Below, piece after piece: positions 53,407-63,387 of a DNA stretch of 64,000 nucleotides. Every line of letters starts with the position of its first letter. Position 1 is the stretch's first letter. The translations under genes were made by a program, and so were the position numbers. The notes under the pieces were generated by a model that ran no database searches, was not told the origin of the DNA, and saw only the letters and a list, made by a program, of their open reading frames with translations. Location: contig SAUG01000054.1 of assembly GCA_011316305.1 (NCBI GenBank), positions 186,001-250,000 of the forward strand. Direction: 5' to 3'. Source of the DNA: Rusavskia elegans. Lineage: Eukaryota; Ascomycota; Lecanoromycetes; Teloschistales; Teloschistaceae.

Positions 53407-54852
53407 GGGGGATGGGGATGACGATGATGATGATGATGAAGGCGTTGGAGAAGGGGGGATAGGGGCGGAGATGAAGGGATTTTTTAAGGTTTGGCGGCCT
53501 AGACGCTTTTTTCTTTTTTTTTTTAAATTCAAAGGCACGCAAGATTTTAGGGGGTGGGCGGCGTGTGGCCTTCTTTTTTTTTTACTTCATTAAAAAGCGG
53601 ATGTTTTAGGAGAGGGGGACGGTTTGGTTTTTTTTTTTTTACTTCGATGGCAGCCACGATTTCAGAGACGAGAGGAGCCGAATTTGATACGGAATTTTTA
53701 CGGGCATCGATGGGCTTCTCGTTCCATATGATTTCTTATATTAAGTCTTGCTCATCTCATAGGTGAGCAGTATGCCACTTCCTTTCTATCCTGTTGCTCT
53801 GCGATTGCATCGAAATAGCCTGATCATGGAGGTCAAGTAGGAGGGATGGCAATCGCTACCTCAATGACGAATACCATTCCTGCGACTGCATATCTCACGC
53901 CACAGCCCATAAGAACCTCCAGATCATCTGCCAACCCAAGTCCAGCGTAGGACCCTACCCACCACTTTGATTTGCGAGATCCCTCCAATTCATACATCAT
54001 CCACACGAATCCCATACCCGCGACCCTATATATACCTTCCTCCACCATCCCATCCCCCTATCATCTTATCCCCCCACCCCTCCCCGTTCAAAAATCCTCA
54101 GACACTTAAACCACCACCCCAATTTAGGACGTGACGCGCCGATGCGTTCTAAGTAAATCATATACAGCAGCTAAGATATCTCTACCAGATAAGATACGCA
54201 ATACTGGCGCGTCGAGATGGGGCTGTATAGGACCTGCGGGGACCCGTTTCTTGGGGGGCTGTGCGTGATTGATGGATGGATAGATGGAGATGGGCATGGG
54301 TATGGGATGGGGGAGTTTGTTGGGTGTGTGGTGTGGTATGGTATGGTATATATTATGGGAATTGGCGGAGGGTGATCTTGCTTTGGAATGGATGGATGGG
54401 ATGCTGTGAGTCGGTGTTGCGGGTTGATGGGGACGGGTAAGGAGTTGGTGTTACGGATTTCTGTGACTGGGGTGGAGTGGAGTTGTGATTTTAGGCGGAT
54501 GATGATGATGATGATGATTGTGATTTTGGTTATTGAAGCCCGAAAGCAGAAGGTTAAAGGCTGTAAGTAGTTGAGGGGATCATACGATACATTCTGATAC
54601 TCATGTTTTTGGTTCTTGATGATGGAAGGGACCAAATCCCCCCGCCTGCGTTGGGTTGTTGAAACCTTTAGTCTATTGCCATGTTGTGAATATATGAGAA
54701 AGATGAAGTAAATATGTTTGCACAAATAAAGCCTGTCAAGCATCTTTCCATTGTGATCATTTTGTTTTCAAATGAGTGTATTGTAGGCCATGCCACCCTG
54801 CATTTCCACCTTCTCGGTCTTTCCGTTATATTCTGCCTTGCGTTGTCGAGCT
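53407..54852. other. Intergenic with homopolymer and microsatellite tracts
   Basis: It holds GATGAT repeats at about 53418-53440 and T-runs at about 53508-53524, 53574-53582 and 53629-53640, with a second GATGAT tract near 54498-54518. ORFs here come from low-complexity sequence and I call none. Confidence 0.45.
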
Positions 54853-55494
54853 CTATCTTATCCCGTCCACAGCATAACCTCCGAAGCGTTCGCCTGCGCG
54901 AAGCGTCTGTCGATCTGTCGCCGGACCGTTGGCGCAAACATTATCGGAGAAATCCTGACTGCTTGCTTCCTACCGGCCCCAAAAAAGACCGGATCAGCAT
55001 ATATAATATCGTTACAGATCATGCATCGTGACAAAAGTGAGATTGGATTGGGATGGGGGAGGGAAGAGGGGAGGGAAAAAGAGAAATACTCACATCCCCA
55101 GTATTAGCATTACAACATCCCTGGCCCTTGTAATCAGCTTTGTAGTCGGACGAGATGCTGTAGCTGCAATCCTACAGCTTCTCGTTAGCACCCACACATT
55201 CTTCGATAACATATCCCAATATTTGCAGATTGGTAATGAGATAAGAGGGGGGGCGGAGAAGAAGGGAAGGAAAGGAAGGAAAAGGGGAATCTGAAGAGGA
55301 ATGGAATATACGCCACCATTACCACAATAAGGCGCGCACAAGGTGGCCGGATAATCTGGCGGCGTGACCTGCGTTCGTGTAAAAGGTGGGAACCGTGGGG
55401 GCGGTTGTAGCACAGGTGTAGAGATGAAGTGTGAGGAGGTGTGGACGCTTACGTTATCGTAAATGGTGTTCTGTGTTTGAGATCTTGGCTGCAT
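54853..55494 (-). CDS. Small Cys-rich protein, four exons, 97 aa, unknown
   Basis: The model is complement(54853..54969, 55094..55171, 55312..55368, 55453..55494). All junctions are phase 0. Donors are GTAAGC, GTATAT and GTGAGT; acceptors are GCAG, GTAG and GTAG, with a GTGCTAAC branch point before exon 3. The protein starts MQPRSQTQNTIYDN and continues VTPPDYPATLCAPYCGNGG. Exon 3 reads DCSYSISSDYKADYKGQGCC, and it ends RFGGYAVDGIR. Six cysteines are present (C-x3-C, C, CC, C). No clear signal peptide is seen at this ATG. CATATAAGA lies about 42 nt upstream. The intron 2 donor is the weakest junction. The consistent phase makes a real gene likely. Confidence 0.48.
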
Positions 55495-56699
55495 GAGCGG
55501 CGGGTAATGCTGCGGTGGTCTTGGAACAGTGTCTTATATGCGTGGTTGTGTGTGCGAAGCAAAGGCAGACGACTGATCTTTCTGTCGTGCTTGTTTATGT
55601 GCTGTAAGACTGACTCTCCATATTTCCGTTCTCTTTGACAAGGTCGACATCCCTACGCGGCACTTATCAAACTATCCAACCATCACCCCTTTAATCGAAC
55701 AAGTATCCACCAGTTCTATTGGAAGGCAATGCCGTATGTAGTAGTAAAGATCGATCCTGCCGCAGAGAATCATATCTCCATCGTCATGACATCTCTTTGC
55801 CGAGCTGTCCTATGCTTTTATTGACGCGAGAACCTTTTTTTTCCAGCCGAGGTACAATAGCACGAAATTGAGCTTCATTGCACCATTCACTCTTTAGTGA
55901 AGTCAATGAAGGAACAATATCGATGAGTCGGCAACCAGGCTTTGTTGAATCGGTCTTCCACTAGAAAAATGTTGTGAATAATACTAATTTGTTTTATATT
56001 CTCCCCCGTCCGTACTCCTTAGGAAGTTGGATCTGCATCTTATTTGTTCTATATCGTGTCGACTGGAAAACGAAAGTTTCTGTTGAATATGGACAGGACA
56101 ATATGAAACAGGACAATAGCGTTCCCCACGTGCTTGGTACGTCGCCATATAGGTTTTCCAGATCTTTGTTCATGGAGGGTTTGTACCTTACCGTCTGTTT
56201 GCTGAAGTGTCACGGTCAGGACCCATCATGTCATCGTTCCTACGATTACTAGAAGCAACGCTCAGTACAAATAACATCGCCATCGGCTCCTTTTTCAGCT
56301 CGGAGAAGAGAGATGGAGAAACCCTTCCCTAAGTCGTAGGCATCTACCATTCTTACCGAATAGACACCAATACGTACCTTCACCTACACAAAGACTGAGG
56401 TACGGTAACGGATAGGCAGCAGGTACAATTGATTAAATCCCAGGACACGAGAGGTTCAAGATTGCGTTGACAGGGAACCGGTAAATAGTCTCACATGACT
56501 TCTTTTGTCCTAGAACTATGTACAATTCCATCGTGTACTGAATACCTAGATCGTGAAAGCTCGCGCAGAAGGAGGAAGCGCTGGAAGGTGGGATCCTGAC
56601 GTATCGATCGATCTGAAGCCACAGTCTCCCCTAACCGAGAAATCCATAATGGATCTCCAATCTAAAGATCTCTACTTGCCATATCTTTAGTTAATTTGT
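55495..56699. other. Intergenic, nothing recognised
   Basis: No ORF above 92 codons and no splice-consistent model. Composition becomes AT-rich toward 56700. Confidence 0.45.
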
Positions 56700-57440
56700 T
56701 TTGGTTTTGGTGCCCGGTAAACTAGTGGTTCGGTAAGCAAATCAAGCGTTGGTATACCAGTATTAAATATACGGTAGCAGAACTTATATCCTAGTTTAGT
56801 TAACATAAATAACAGTTCTTTCTATAGAGTTTTAATTTAAATTTATTTAGTAATATAACGTATCTTTCTACCGATAATTTAACGTAGAAATTTTTATAGA
56901 TAAATATACCTCGCAGTTATCGCTTCTTTTTCTTTTACTAGTAATATAAGCTTAAAACCTTTTACGTACGTATATACTCCCGTAATAGCTATACCGCAGC
57001 TAACCTAGACGATAGTATATCCGTAATAACTATATCTACCCTCGCGGACGTTAACTACCTCGTAGCAGCTAGAGCAAGCTATTCTAACTTCGATATAAAT
57101 AGCCTTTTAACCGCCTTTAAAACGCGCTATCCGACTTCCCTACCCCCTTTCAGCCTAATCGACCGGGTAAAGCTTCTAGCTATAGTAGCTAGCGTACTGC
57201 GTAGCAACCCTCTTAAAGCTATATAAGTTAAAGAGTACTTTAATAGCTTAGCGGAGCGATTAGGTACGGGTTATATAATAGATATAGCCGAGGCGAGGAC
57301 TATAGATAGATACTTCGCAGTATAGTAGATAGATATAGCGGAAATATTAGAAGCTGATAATTATATATAACGTCGAGGAAGGAATATATAGTATTTAAAT
57401 ATAGTAGAGGATTTGTAATCGAATAAAGAAGGAAATAGTT
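56700..57440 (+). mobile_element. RIP-degraded repeat relic with an interrupted protein frame
   Basis: This block is sharply AT-rich, full of TA dinucleotides and poor in CA/TG, the footprint of repeat-induced point mutation. One plus frame from 56945 to about 57420 still reads like protein. It includes DDSISVITISTLADVNYLVA, FSLIDRVKLLAIVASVLRSN and VKEYFNSLAERLGTGYIIDI. Apart from the final TAA/TAG codons, the interruptions come in front of VKEYF, as a pair before IDIAEI, before RRGRN and before YLNIV, positions where Gln (CAA/CAG) is the simplest ancestor. The product family is not recognised. RIP acts on duplicated DNA, so a transposon or other multicopy sequence is implied. The edges are approximate. 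Confidence 0.65.
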
Positions 57441-58217
57441 AAATAGAAGTGATTGACTGCGCTGTAAATCTTGCCTGACGAATATACCTTTGGCTGTGAA
57501 AATTTCTTTGCACGTGAATGCAACAATCGTTGCCGTATATAACGTTGATGAAACACACATATATGTATGAAAACTCAATATGACCCCAGACAGGAGCCCC
57601 CCAGGGGGGTACTTGCCATATCAAAGAAACCCATATCCACACGCTGCGCCGCCGCAGGCTTGGCTGCATGGACGGCCGAAGAAAAATGGATCAAAAGGCC
57701 TTGTGAGCGAATTAAAGACAAGGCTGATGTTGTGCAGAAAGTGGGAGCATGTTTCCGAAATCGACGTGGCTGTATTTTAACCTGGGAAGTTACCTTATCC
57801 ATGTGGTGGAAAATTACCGAGGGTTTAATGAAATGGTCGTGCAGGATGGGGAAGGGACTATCAAGCTTGGCCTGTTCGTTTTAATATCGACGGCTTTTAT
57901 GCAGGAAGAGCAGCAGTGAGATGCTTTCGTAGAGCATCAACATCCACCCCTTCCCGCCCCCTAACCCCACAAACTCATCCCCCCCATCCCCTCCACCGGC
58001 TCAAATCAGCCATCCAGCCAACCAAACCCCACATACCATACCCAACATCCATTACACAAAACCTCATCACCATAAGACCTCATCACACTCACCATCCTCA
58101 CTGACTCCCAATCAACCATCCTCTCCCTCGTGAGGCTTTCTCAAAAACGAAGATGATGTTTCATTTCGAGGTACCGGTTTTCGAATGCGCTTTGAGGGAT
58201 TAGTGTACTGGACGGGT
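57441..58217. other. Intergenic, nothing recognised
   Basis: ORFs at 57567-57884 overlap on both strands, with no motif or consistent splicing. GC content returns to normal at about 57560. Confidence 0.45.
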
Positions 58218-58440
58218 TGGGAGGAAGGGAGAGAGGGAGGGAGGAGGGAGGGAGGGAGGAGGGAAGGAGGGAGGAAGGGAGAGAGGGAGGGAGGAGGGAG
58301 GGAGGGAGGAGGGAAGGAGGGAGGAAGGGAGGGACGGAGGGACGGAGGGAGGTGACAAGGATGGGGATGATGATGGGGAGGATGAGGGTGGGGATGGGGA
58401 TGATGAGGATGATGGGGGTGGGGAGTGATTGAGGAAGAAA
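58218..58440 (+). repeat. Purine-rich GGGA/GGGAGG minisatellite
   Basis: From about 58218 to 58350 the plus strand is almost only G and A, with an approximately 50-bp unit repeated twice (GGGAGGAAGGGAGAGAGGGA at its start). It is followed by GATGGGGATGATGGGG-type sequence to 58430. Many closely spaced G-runs could form G-quadruplex or triplex DNA. Confidence 0.8.
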
Positions 58441-58864
58441 AAGAAGATGATGAAGGTTTGGATATCTAAGGAAGGAGGCGAGAAAGTGTTTGTCATGCGA
58501 GCGGGGAAGGGGAAAAGTGGGAGCGTGATAGAACTTGTGTCAGTTGGTTGAAATAACAGCAAGGGAATAAAGGTGGTGTGCCGTATGAAGCCAAGGCCGG
58601 AAAGTCAAGATATCGGAAGCAATAATGCACAACGATAACAAGAAGTGGGGACAGGGCCGTTGTGTGGCACTCCCTGAAACCTTTGTAATCTCTGCATTCC
58701 AGATAATCATCTGTAGAAAAGATACCATGGTGTCCATGGTGGGGGATTTTTTTTACATATGCTATCCTACCTCTTCCGATTCCGGACATGCATTTGTCCA
58801 ACTTCCCAATCTGCTTATCTCCAAGCATAGATGCTTTTAATGCCACCAATCTAACAAACTCAAA

Positions 58865-59977
58865 TCATCGTATATCCCCAAACCAATCCTCTCCACCCAT
58901 CAACCCCCCCTTCTCCTGCACCACCACACTCACTTCCGGCAACACCGGCGGCGGACTCCTCGGCCGCAGCGGGATGGGGTCTGGTTCACTCATGATTGTA
59001 TCCTCTCCGGGTAATGAAGTATGGCCAACGGAAGCTGCATTCTTATCATCAATGGAGGCGTTGCGGGTAGGTTGATGTCCCTGCCCGTTCCCAGAACCCA
59101 TCCTATCTAACCCCAGCGAGCTCGTCCGCCGCCAAAATGTGAGGCTTTTCTTTTGCTTCAGTCGGGGCGGGAATTCCTCTTCCTCGCCTCCTTCGAAGAC
59201 GGCGTCTCCGCGGCCATGGTTGCTGCTTACGGCCCTCTGCTGGTGCCTCATCGAATTGACCGCCGCGGGGGTCCCGTTTCGCTGTTGTACTGCTGCTCCA
59301 CCACTCGATGATTCTTCTGCCCCGATCACGAAATTCAGACTGCTTTTTCGACGGCCCCAGAAGGTGCCGCTTTTCTTCTTGAGAGTTTTTCCGCCGCCGC
59401 CACTTTCACCATCGGCTAGACTTCCAATCACGCTGTCTGCGCCGGGGGTTTGGGGTCGGGTGGAGGAGGCGATGGATTCGCCGGATGAGGATGTGCGGTT
59501 GTCGTCGTATCTGCGTTTGAAGAGGCGGAAAACACCACTCGGTCGGCGGGGCGAGTGGTCGGTGGCTGAAGGTCGGGTGGAGGGGGCGTATGGAGATTGT
59601 GAGGCTGAGGCGGAGGCTTCGTAGCCCATCTTTTGGAGTTTGGTGGAAGTGTGGGAGGGTTGGGGTGGGGGTGGGGAGTCATTGGTGGGAGATGCATCGG
59701 GCACGTGGGATGACGATGTTTCCTCGGATGGGAAGAAACGATTGTAGGTGGCTTCGCTTAGCGTCGATCGCTGCTGCTGGGATGGAGTCGAGGGACGCTC
59801 CATGATGGAGGGTTCTTTGGGAGGGGGAGTGGGAGGAGCTGGAGCCGGGATGGAGGTGCCGCTGGTGAGGGAGTCGGAAAGTGATGGAGAGAGAGGACCG
59901 ATTTGGAAAGATTCGGCGGATTGACCGATGAGGGGGACAGATTTCCTCGTGATTTGGGGGCCGATTTTGGAGGTCAT
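58865..59977 (-). CDS. Disordered fungal protein with two FWxRR-SSL motifs, 370 aa
   Basis: Single uninterrupted ORF. It is rich in Ser, Pro, Gly and Arg, with no membrane helix or enzyme motif. Two copies of a basic aromatic motif occur: KKSGTFWGRRKSSLNF (201-216) and QKKSLTFWRRTSSLGL (275-290). A related RRPSGVFRLFKRRY lies at 144-157. RRxS/RRTS sites look like AGC-kinase phosphorylation or 14-3-3 sites. The C-terminus has an ordered-looking end (PPPVLPEVSVVVQEKGG). The gene lies convergent with nothing and tail-to-head with PFK, which ends 566 bp upstream of its start. I do not recognise a named family; conservation of the paired motif would support a signalling or scaffold role. Confidence 0.72.
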   Translation of the reverse strand: MTSKIGPQITRKSVPLIGQSAESFQIGPLSPSLSDSLTSGTSIPAPAPPTPPPKEPSIMERPSTPSQQQRSTLSEATYNRFFPSEETSSSHVPDASPTNDSPPPPQPSHTSTKLQKMGYEASASASQSPYAPSTRPSATDHSPRRPSGVFRLFKRRYDDNRTSSSGESIASSTRPQTPGADSVIGSLADGESGGGGKTLKKKSGTFWGRRKSSLNFVIGAEESSSGGAAVQQRNGTPAAVNSMRHQQRAVSSNHGRGDAVFEGGEEEEFPPRLKQKKSLTFWRRTSSLGLDRMGSGNGQGHQPTRNASIDDKNAASVGHTSLPGEDTIMSEPDPIPLRPRSPPPVLPEVSVVVQEKGGLMGGEDWFGDIR

Positions 59978-60542
59978 TATCGCCGTTGTTGCACCGATGT
60001 GTCAAGAGAATATATGCAGCTCGATATCGTGGCGCAGCTGCTGTACGAAGGCACGATTCCGGATTGTTGTACAAAAGAATTGGCAGACCAAGTGGAGAAG
60101 GAATAGGACAAGAAGTACGAGAATGTAAATACAGAGAGAGAAGTGAATTGATGGTTGACAAAAGAATCGACGGACGGTGAAGAAAATTGAGAGTCATCAC
60201 ATCACATTCTGCAACTGCCGGGATCTTCGATGCTGTGCCACAATTCTTGTAGCGCCAATCACAGCCAAGGAACAACACCCCCTGAACACGGCAGCACGAG
60301 GCATCAGAGACATTCTGCGTCTATTCATAGGTGTTCTCATGGTTATACTGTTGTATTCGTTGCACTTGGGTGAGGCAACATGTATTGACGTTGGCTTTGC
60401 CCAAAGAGGAACACCAAGCACAGTACCATGGTTCACCACCGAGACCAACAATAAGGTACTAACGGCCTCTGGTATCATTATTTTCATAAGGACATAATTT
60501 CAAGACATCGTAAATGATAAGATTGATACACGGTCATCTTCT
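59978..60542. other. Intergenic between PFK and the 370-aa gene
   Basis: Expected to hold the PFK 3' UTR and the promoter of the 370-aa gene. The ORFs here overlap and lack motifs. Confidence 0.5.
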
Positions 60543-63000
60543 CTACCTCCTCCCACACAGATCGCAGCAGTCCTCCGGTTTGGGTCGGCCGCTCAACGTG
60601 TCGACAATCGTCTTCAGCTCCAACCACGATTCATCCTTCGGTCTCCGGTCCTTCCAGTTCGTCTCTTCCTTCTCCACCGTCTCCATCGGCCCAAACACCA
60701 CACTTGCCCCTTTGATCCCAATCACCACCGCCTTCGTCGCATCCGCCACCGGCTGCTCCTTCGACTTGGCCGCCGACCCTTCCAAGAATTCAATACATCT
60801 CACCGCCAACCGTATCGCTCGGCAACGATCCATTGGGGACGGTGTGCCTCCTTGCTGAACATGTCCCGGTATAGCATGCCGTGACTCGAATCGTCCGTGC
60901 GCCTCTTCTTTGATCATGTTGGCAATCACCTCCGTCGTGTACGTCTCCGATGCATGCTCGTTCCGGAGTATCAGCTTGCCCGCCTTGCTCTGCCCTCGGT
61001 CTTTGGCGAAACTGGCACGCAGATGCTCGATATCTCGTGCAAGCATCTTGATGTTGATCCCTTCTTCCGGTGTGTACACCGCTGTCGCTCCGATGGATAG
61101 CCCGGCGATCGTCGCAATGTACCCTGACTTACCGCCTTGTGTCTCCACCACAAAGCATCGACGTCGTGATGCCGAGGCCGACTGTTTGATTGCATCGCAG
61201 TAATCCACGAGCGCGTTCAAACATGTATCGCTGCCGATGGAGTATTCCGTTCCAGGCACATTGTTGCTGATGGTCGCCGGTAAGAGGGCAATGGGGATCT
61301 TGAAGGCATTATATTCACTCCGCGCCTTGCGCAACTCACTGACTGCCGTGAATGCTTCAAATCCACCGACGATGAACAGAGCATCGATCCTATACTTCTC
61401 GAAGCACCATGCCGTCTTGGGCATGTCGTCCGACGGGAGCGCTCGGTTGCAGCCGATCTCGGACCCACCCCGGCTGACCCATCCTTGCACATCTAACCAA
61501 GACATCTCCCGCACCGAGCCCACTGGCTCATCATCATGGTGCCGGCATAGACCTGGAAACCCGTTGTGGAGTGCTACCGGAGTGTGGCCGCGGGTGAGAC
61601 AGTACGCCACTGCTGCTCTTGTCGCTGCGTTCATTCCGCCAGCGGGAGCTCCGACATGGATTATGCCGATTCGTAGTTGCTGTACACGTTAGATCCTCGC
61701 TCTCATCGCGGTATGGAGCACTCACCTGGTCCTTGGGTAATTTCTTCTCGGGCTGGTTACCGGTTGCTGTCGTTGTTGTATAAGCGTTATGATATTCAGC
61801 AAACTCGGCGTCTCGCATGTGCATCGCTCGAGAGAAGTCCTTGGCCTCAATGGCCTTTGCTACCTCCAGCGTATCCTCGACAGCCTTCAGCAGAGGCTTC
61901 CGGACGATCTTATTCTCGATGACGCAGATCACCGGACTTGGTGTATCGGGCGTTGCGTTTAGAACAGCTCTCACCGCCTCAACACCCTGAAGGGTCGACA
62001 GCATTCGGTCGTAGGCGCAAGGACGTCCTCCCCTTTGAACGTGTCCGAGCGTGGTGATTCGAGTATCCAATTTCAAATCGTTCGACAAGAGATCTTTAAC
62101 TCTGGTTGGGGTGACTTTCCCCAAGGCAAGGTCGTGCGCGCCTTCGGCAACAATGACAATAGTTTTCCGCTTGCCCATTTCGCGATGCTTGAGTATGTCA
62201 GCAATTCAGTCGTCCTAAAGTCCGGAGAAGAAAGATGATCATCTCACCTTTCTGATGATGCTGCACATCTCCGCTTCCCAGTTCTCCGACGGTGGCTTCT
62301 CGGGGATGAAGATGAAATCGGCGCTCGTGCTCACCCCCGCCATCAATGCAAGCCATCCGCAATGTCGACCCATAACTTCGATGACAAAAGCTCGTTGATG
62401 TGATTCAGCCGTAGCATCGATGCAGTCAATGGCCTCGCATATCCTTGCCAAGGAGGAGTAACAGCCGATGGTCGCGTCGGTAGATGACATGTCGTTGTCA
62501 ATTGATCCAACCAACCCGACGATGTTAAGGTGCTGGTAGGTACTTTTTTGCTCCGCGGTAAGCTCTTTCTTTTCAACCAATTCTTCCAGAAGGCCGGGCC
62601 ATTCTTTTCGAAACTTGTCCGCTCCAGTCAGACTGCCATCACCGCCACATATGACCAAAGCATCGATGCCTGCCATGACCATGTTCTTGGCGCCCTGCAG
62701 GCGTCCCGGGCGTCCCATGAAAGCCTTGCATCTTGCCGTTCCGATCAAGGTTCCTCCTTCGGACAAATATCCACGCACATCGTCCCAATGCATCTGCTTG
62801 ATGAGACTACCACCCTGTACCAGTCCTTCGTAGCCCTCGTAGATGGCGTATGCTTCGCAGCCCATGTATATGGACATGCGAACAACGGCCCTAACGGCTC
62901 CATTCATTCCCGGAGCATCTCCACCGCTCGTCATTACTCCAATGCGCCGCTGCTTACCGGGCAATGGAGAAGGAGGAGGGGAGGAAGAGGGGCGCTCCAT
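60543..63000 (-). CDS. PFK1: ATP-dependent 6-phosphofructokinase, three exons, 783 aa
   Basis: It phosphorylates fructose 6-phosphate to fructose 1,6-bisphosphate, the committed step of glycolysis, in the cytosol. The model is complement(60543..61679, 61726..62187, 62248..63000), with introns of 46 and 60 nt. It gives 783 aa, normal for the fused eukaryotic enzyme. The catalytic N half has [10 protein letters not shown] (24-33), CGGDGS (118-123), GSIDND with the catalytic Asp168, MGRHCGW (210-216) and GHVQRGG (299-305). The C half repeats the fold from [12 protein letters not shown] (411-422) and has VGGFEAF (509-515). It reads PATISNN (539-545) where a catalytic half has TIDND, as expected of the regulatory half. 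[13 protein letters not shown] follows. All frames are intact. The start at 63000 follows a short Ser/Pro-rich leader and no earlier in-frame ATG is needed. Confidence 0.97.
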
Positions 63001-63387
63001 GATGGACCTGATCTTATTGTCGCGGGCAGAGGTGTGAGATGCCGTGGAACCTGGTTGCGGTATTGCTGAGCGCTGGGTTTGAAACTAGTTGAAGTAATTG
63101 AGACGAGTCATAGGGATATAGGAAGTAATCATGAGGGTGAGAGGAATTGACTAAGCAGTGAGCAAGATTTGCAGCGAATAATGCGGTGTTATCTGCCCCA
63201 CGCCTCGTAGTTGCTTTCTAAAGCTCCGAGTTCCTGATCTGCACGTGCCAAGCGTGGTCCAAGCTTCGGATCTATGGCGCTAATTGCAGATCAAAAGCTT
63301 GGACCAACGCCAACAACATCACGCTTCGAGGCTTCATGCAAGGAACTGATTGTACGTAATCCTTGAGACCTGCGGGTGCGGGTAGTG
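63001..63387. promoter_or_regulatory. Bidirectional PFK/MED17 promoter with a long inverted repeat
   Basis: Both genes start outward from this 387-bp region. TGGTCCAAGCTTCGGATCT (63255-63273) and AGATCAAAAGCTTGGACCA (63288-63306) are inverted copies matching at 17 of 19 positions around a 14-bp centre. A CACGTG E-box (63242-63247) lies just beside it. In yeasts CACGTG elements act in glycolytic and phosphate-responsive promoters; a role here is inferred. Confidence 0.6.

Noticed and set aside
57567..57884. 105-codon plus ORF
   Set aside because: Both strands are open, no motif, and it lies next to a RIP relic; probably chance.
61680..61725. 46-nt gap in PFK as a frameshift
   Set aside because: It has GTGAGT, a CTAAC branch point and an ACAG acceptor, and splicing restores [12 protein letters not shown] exactly; it is an intron.
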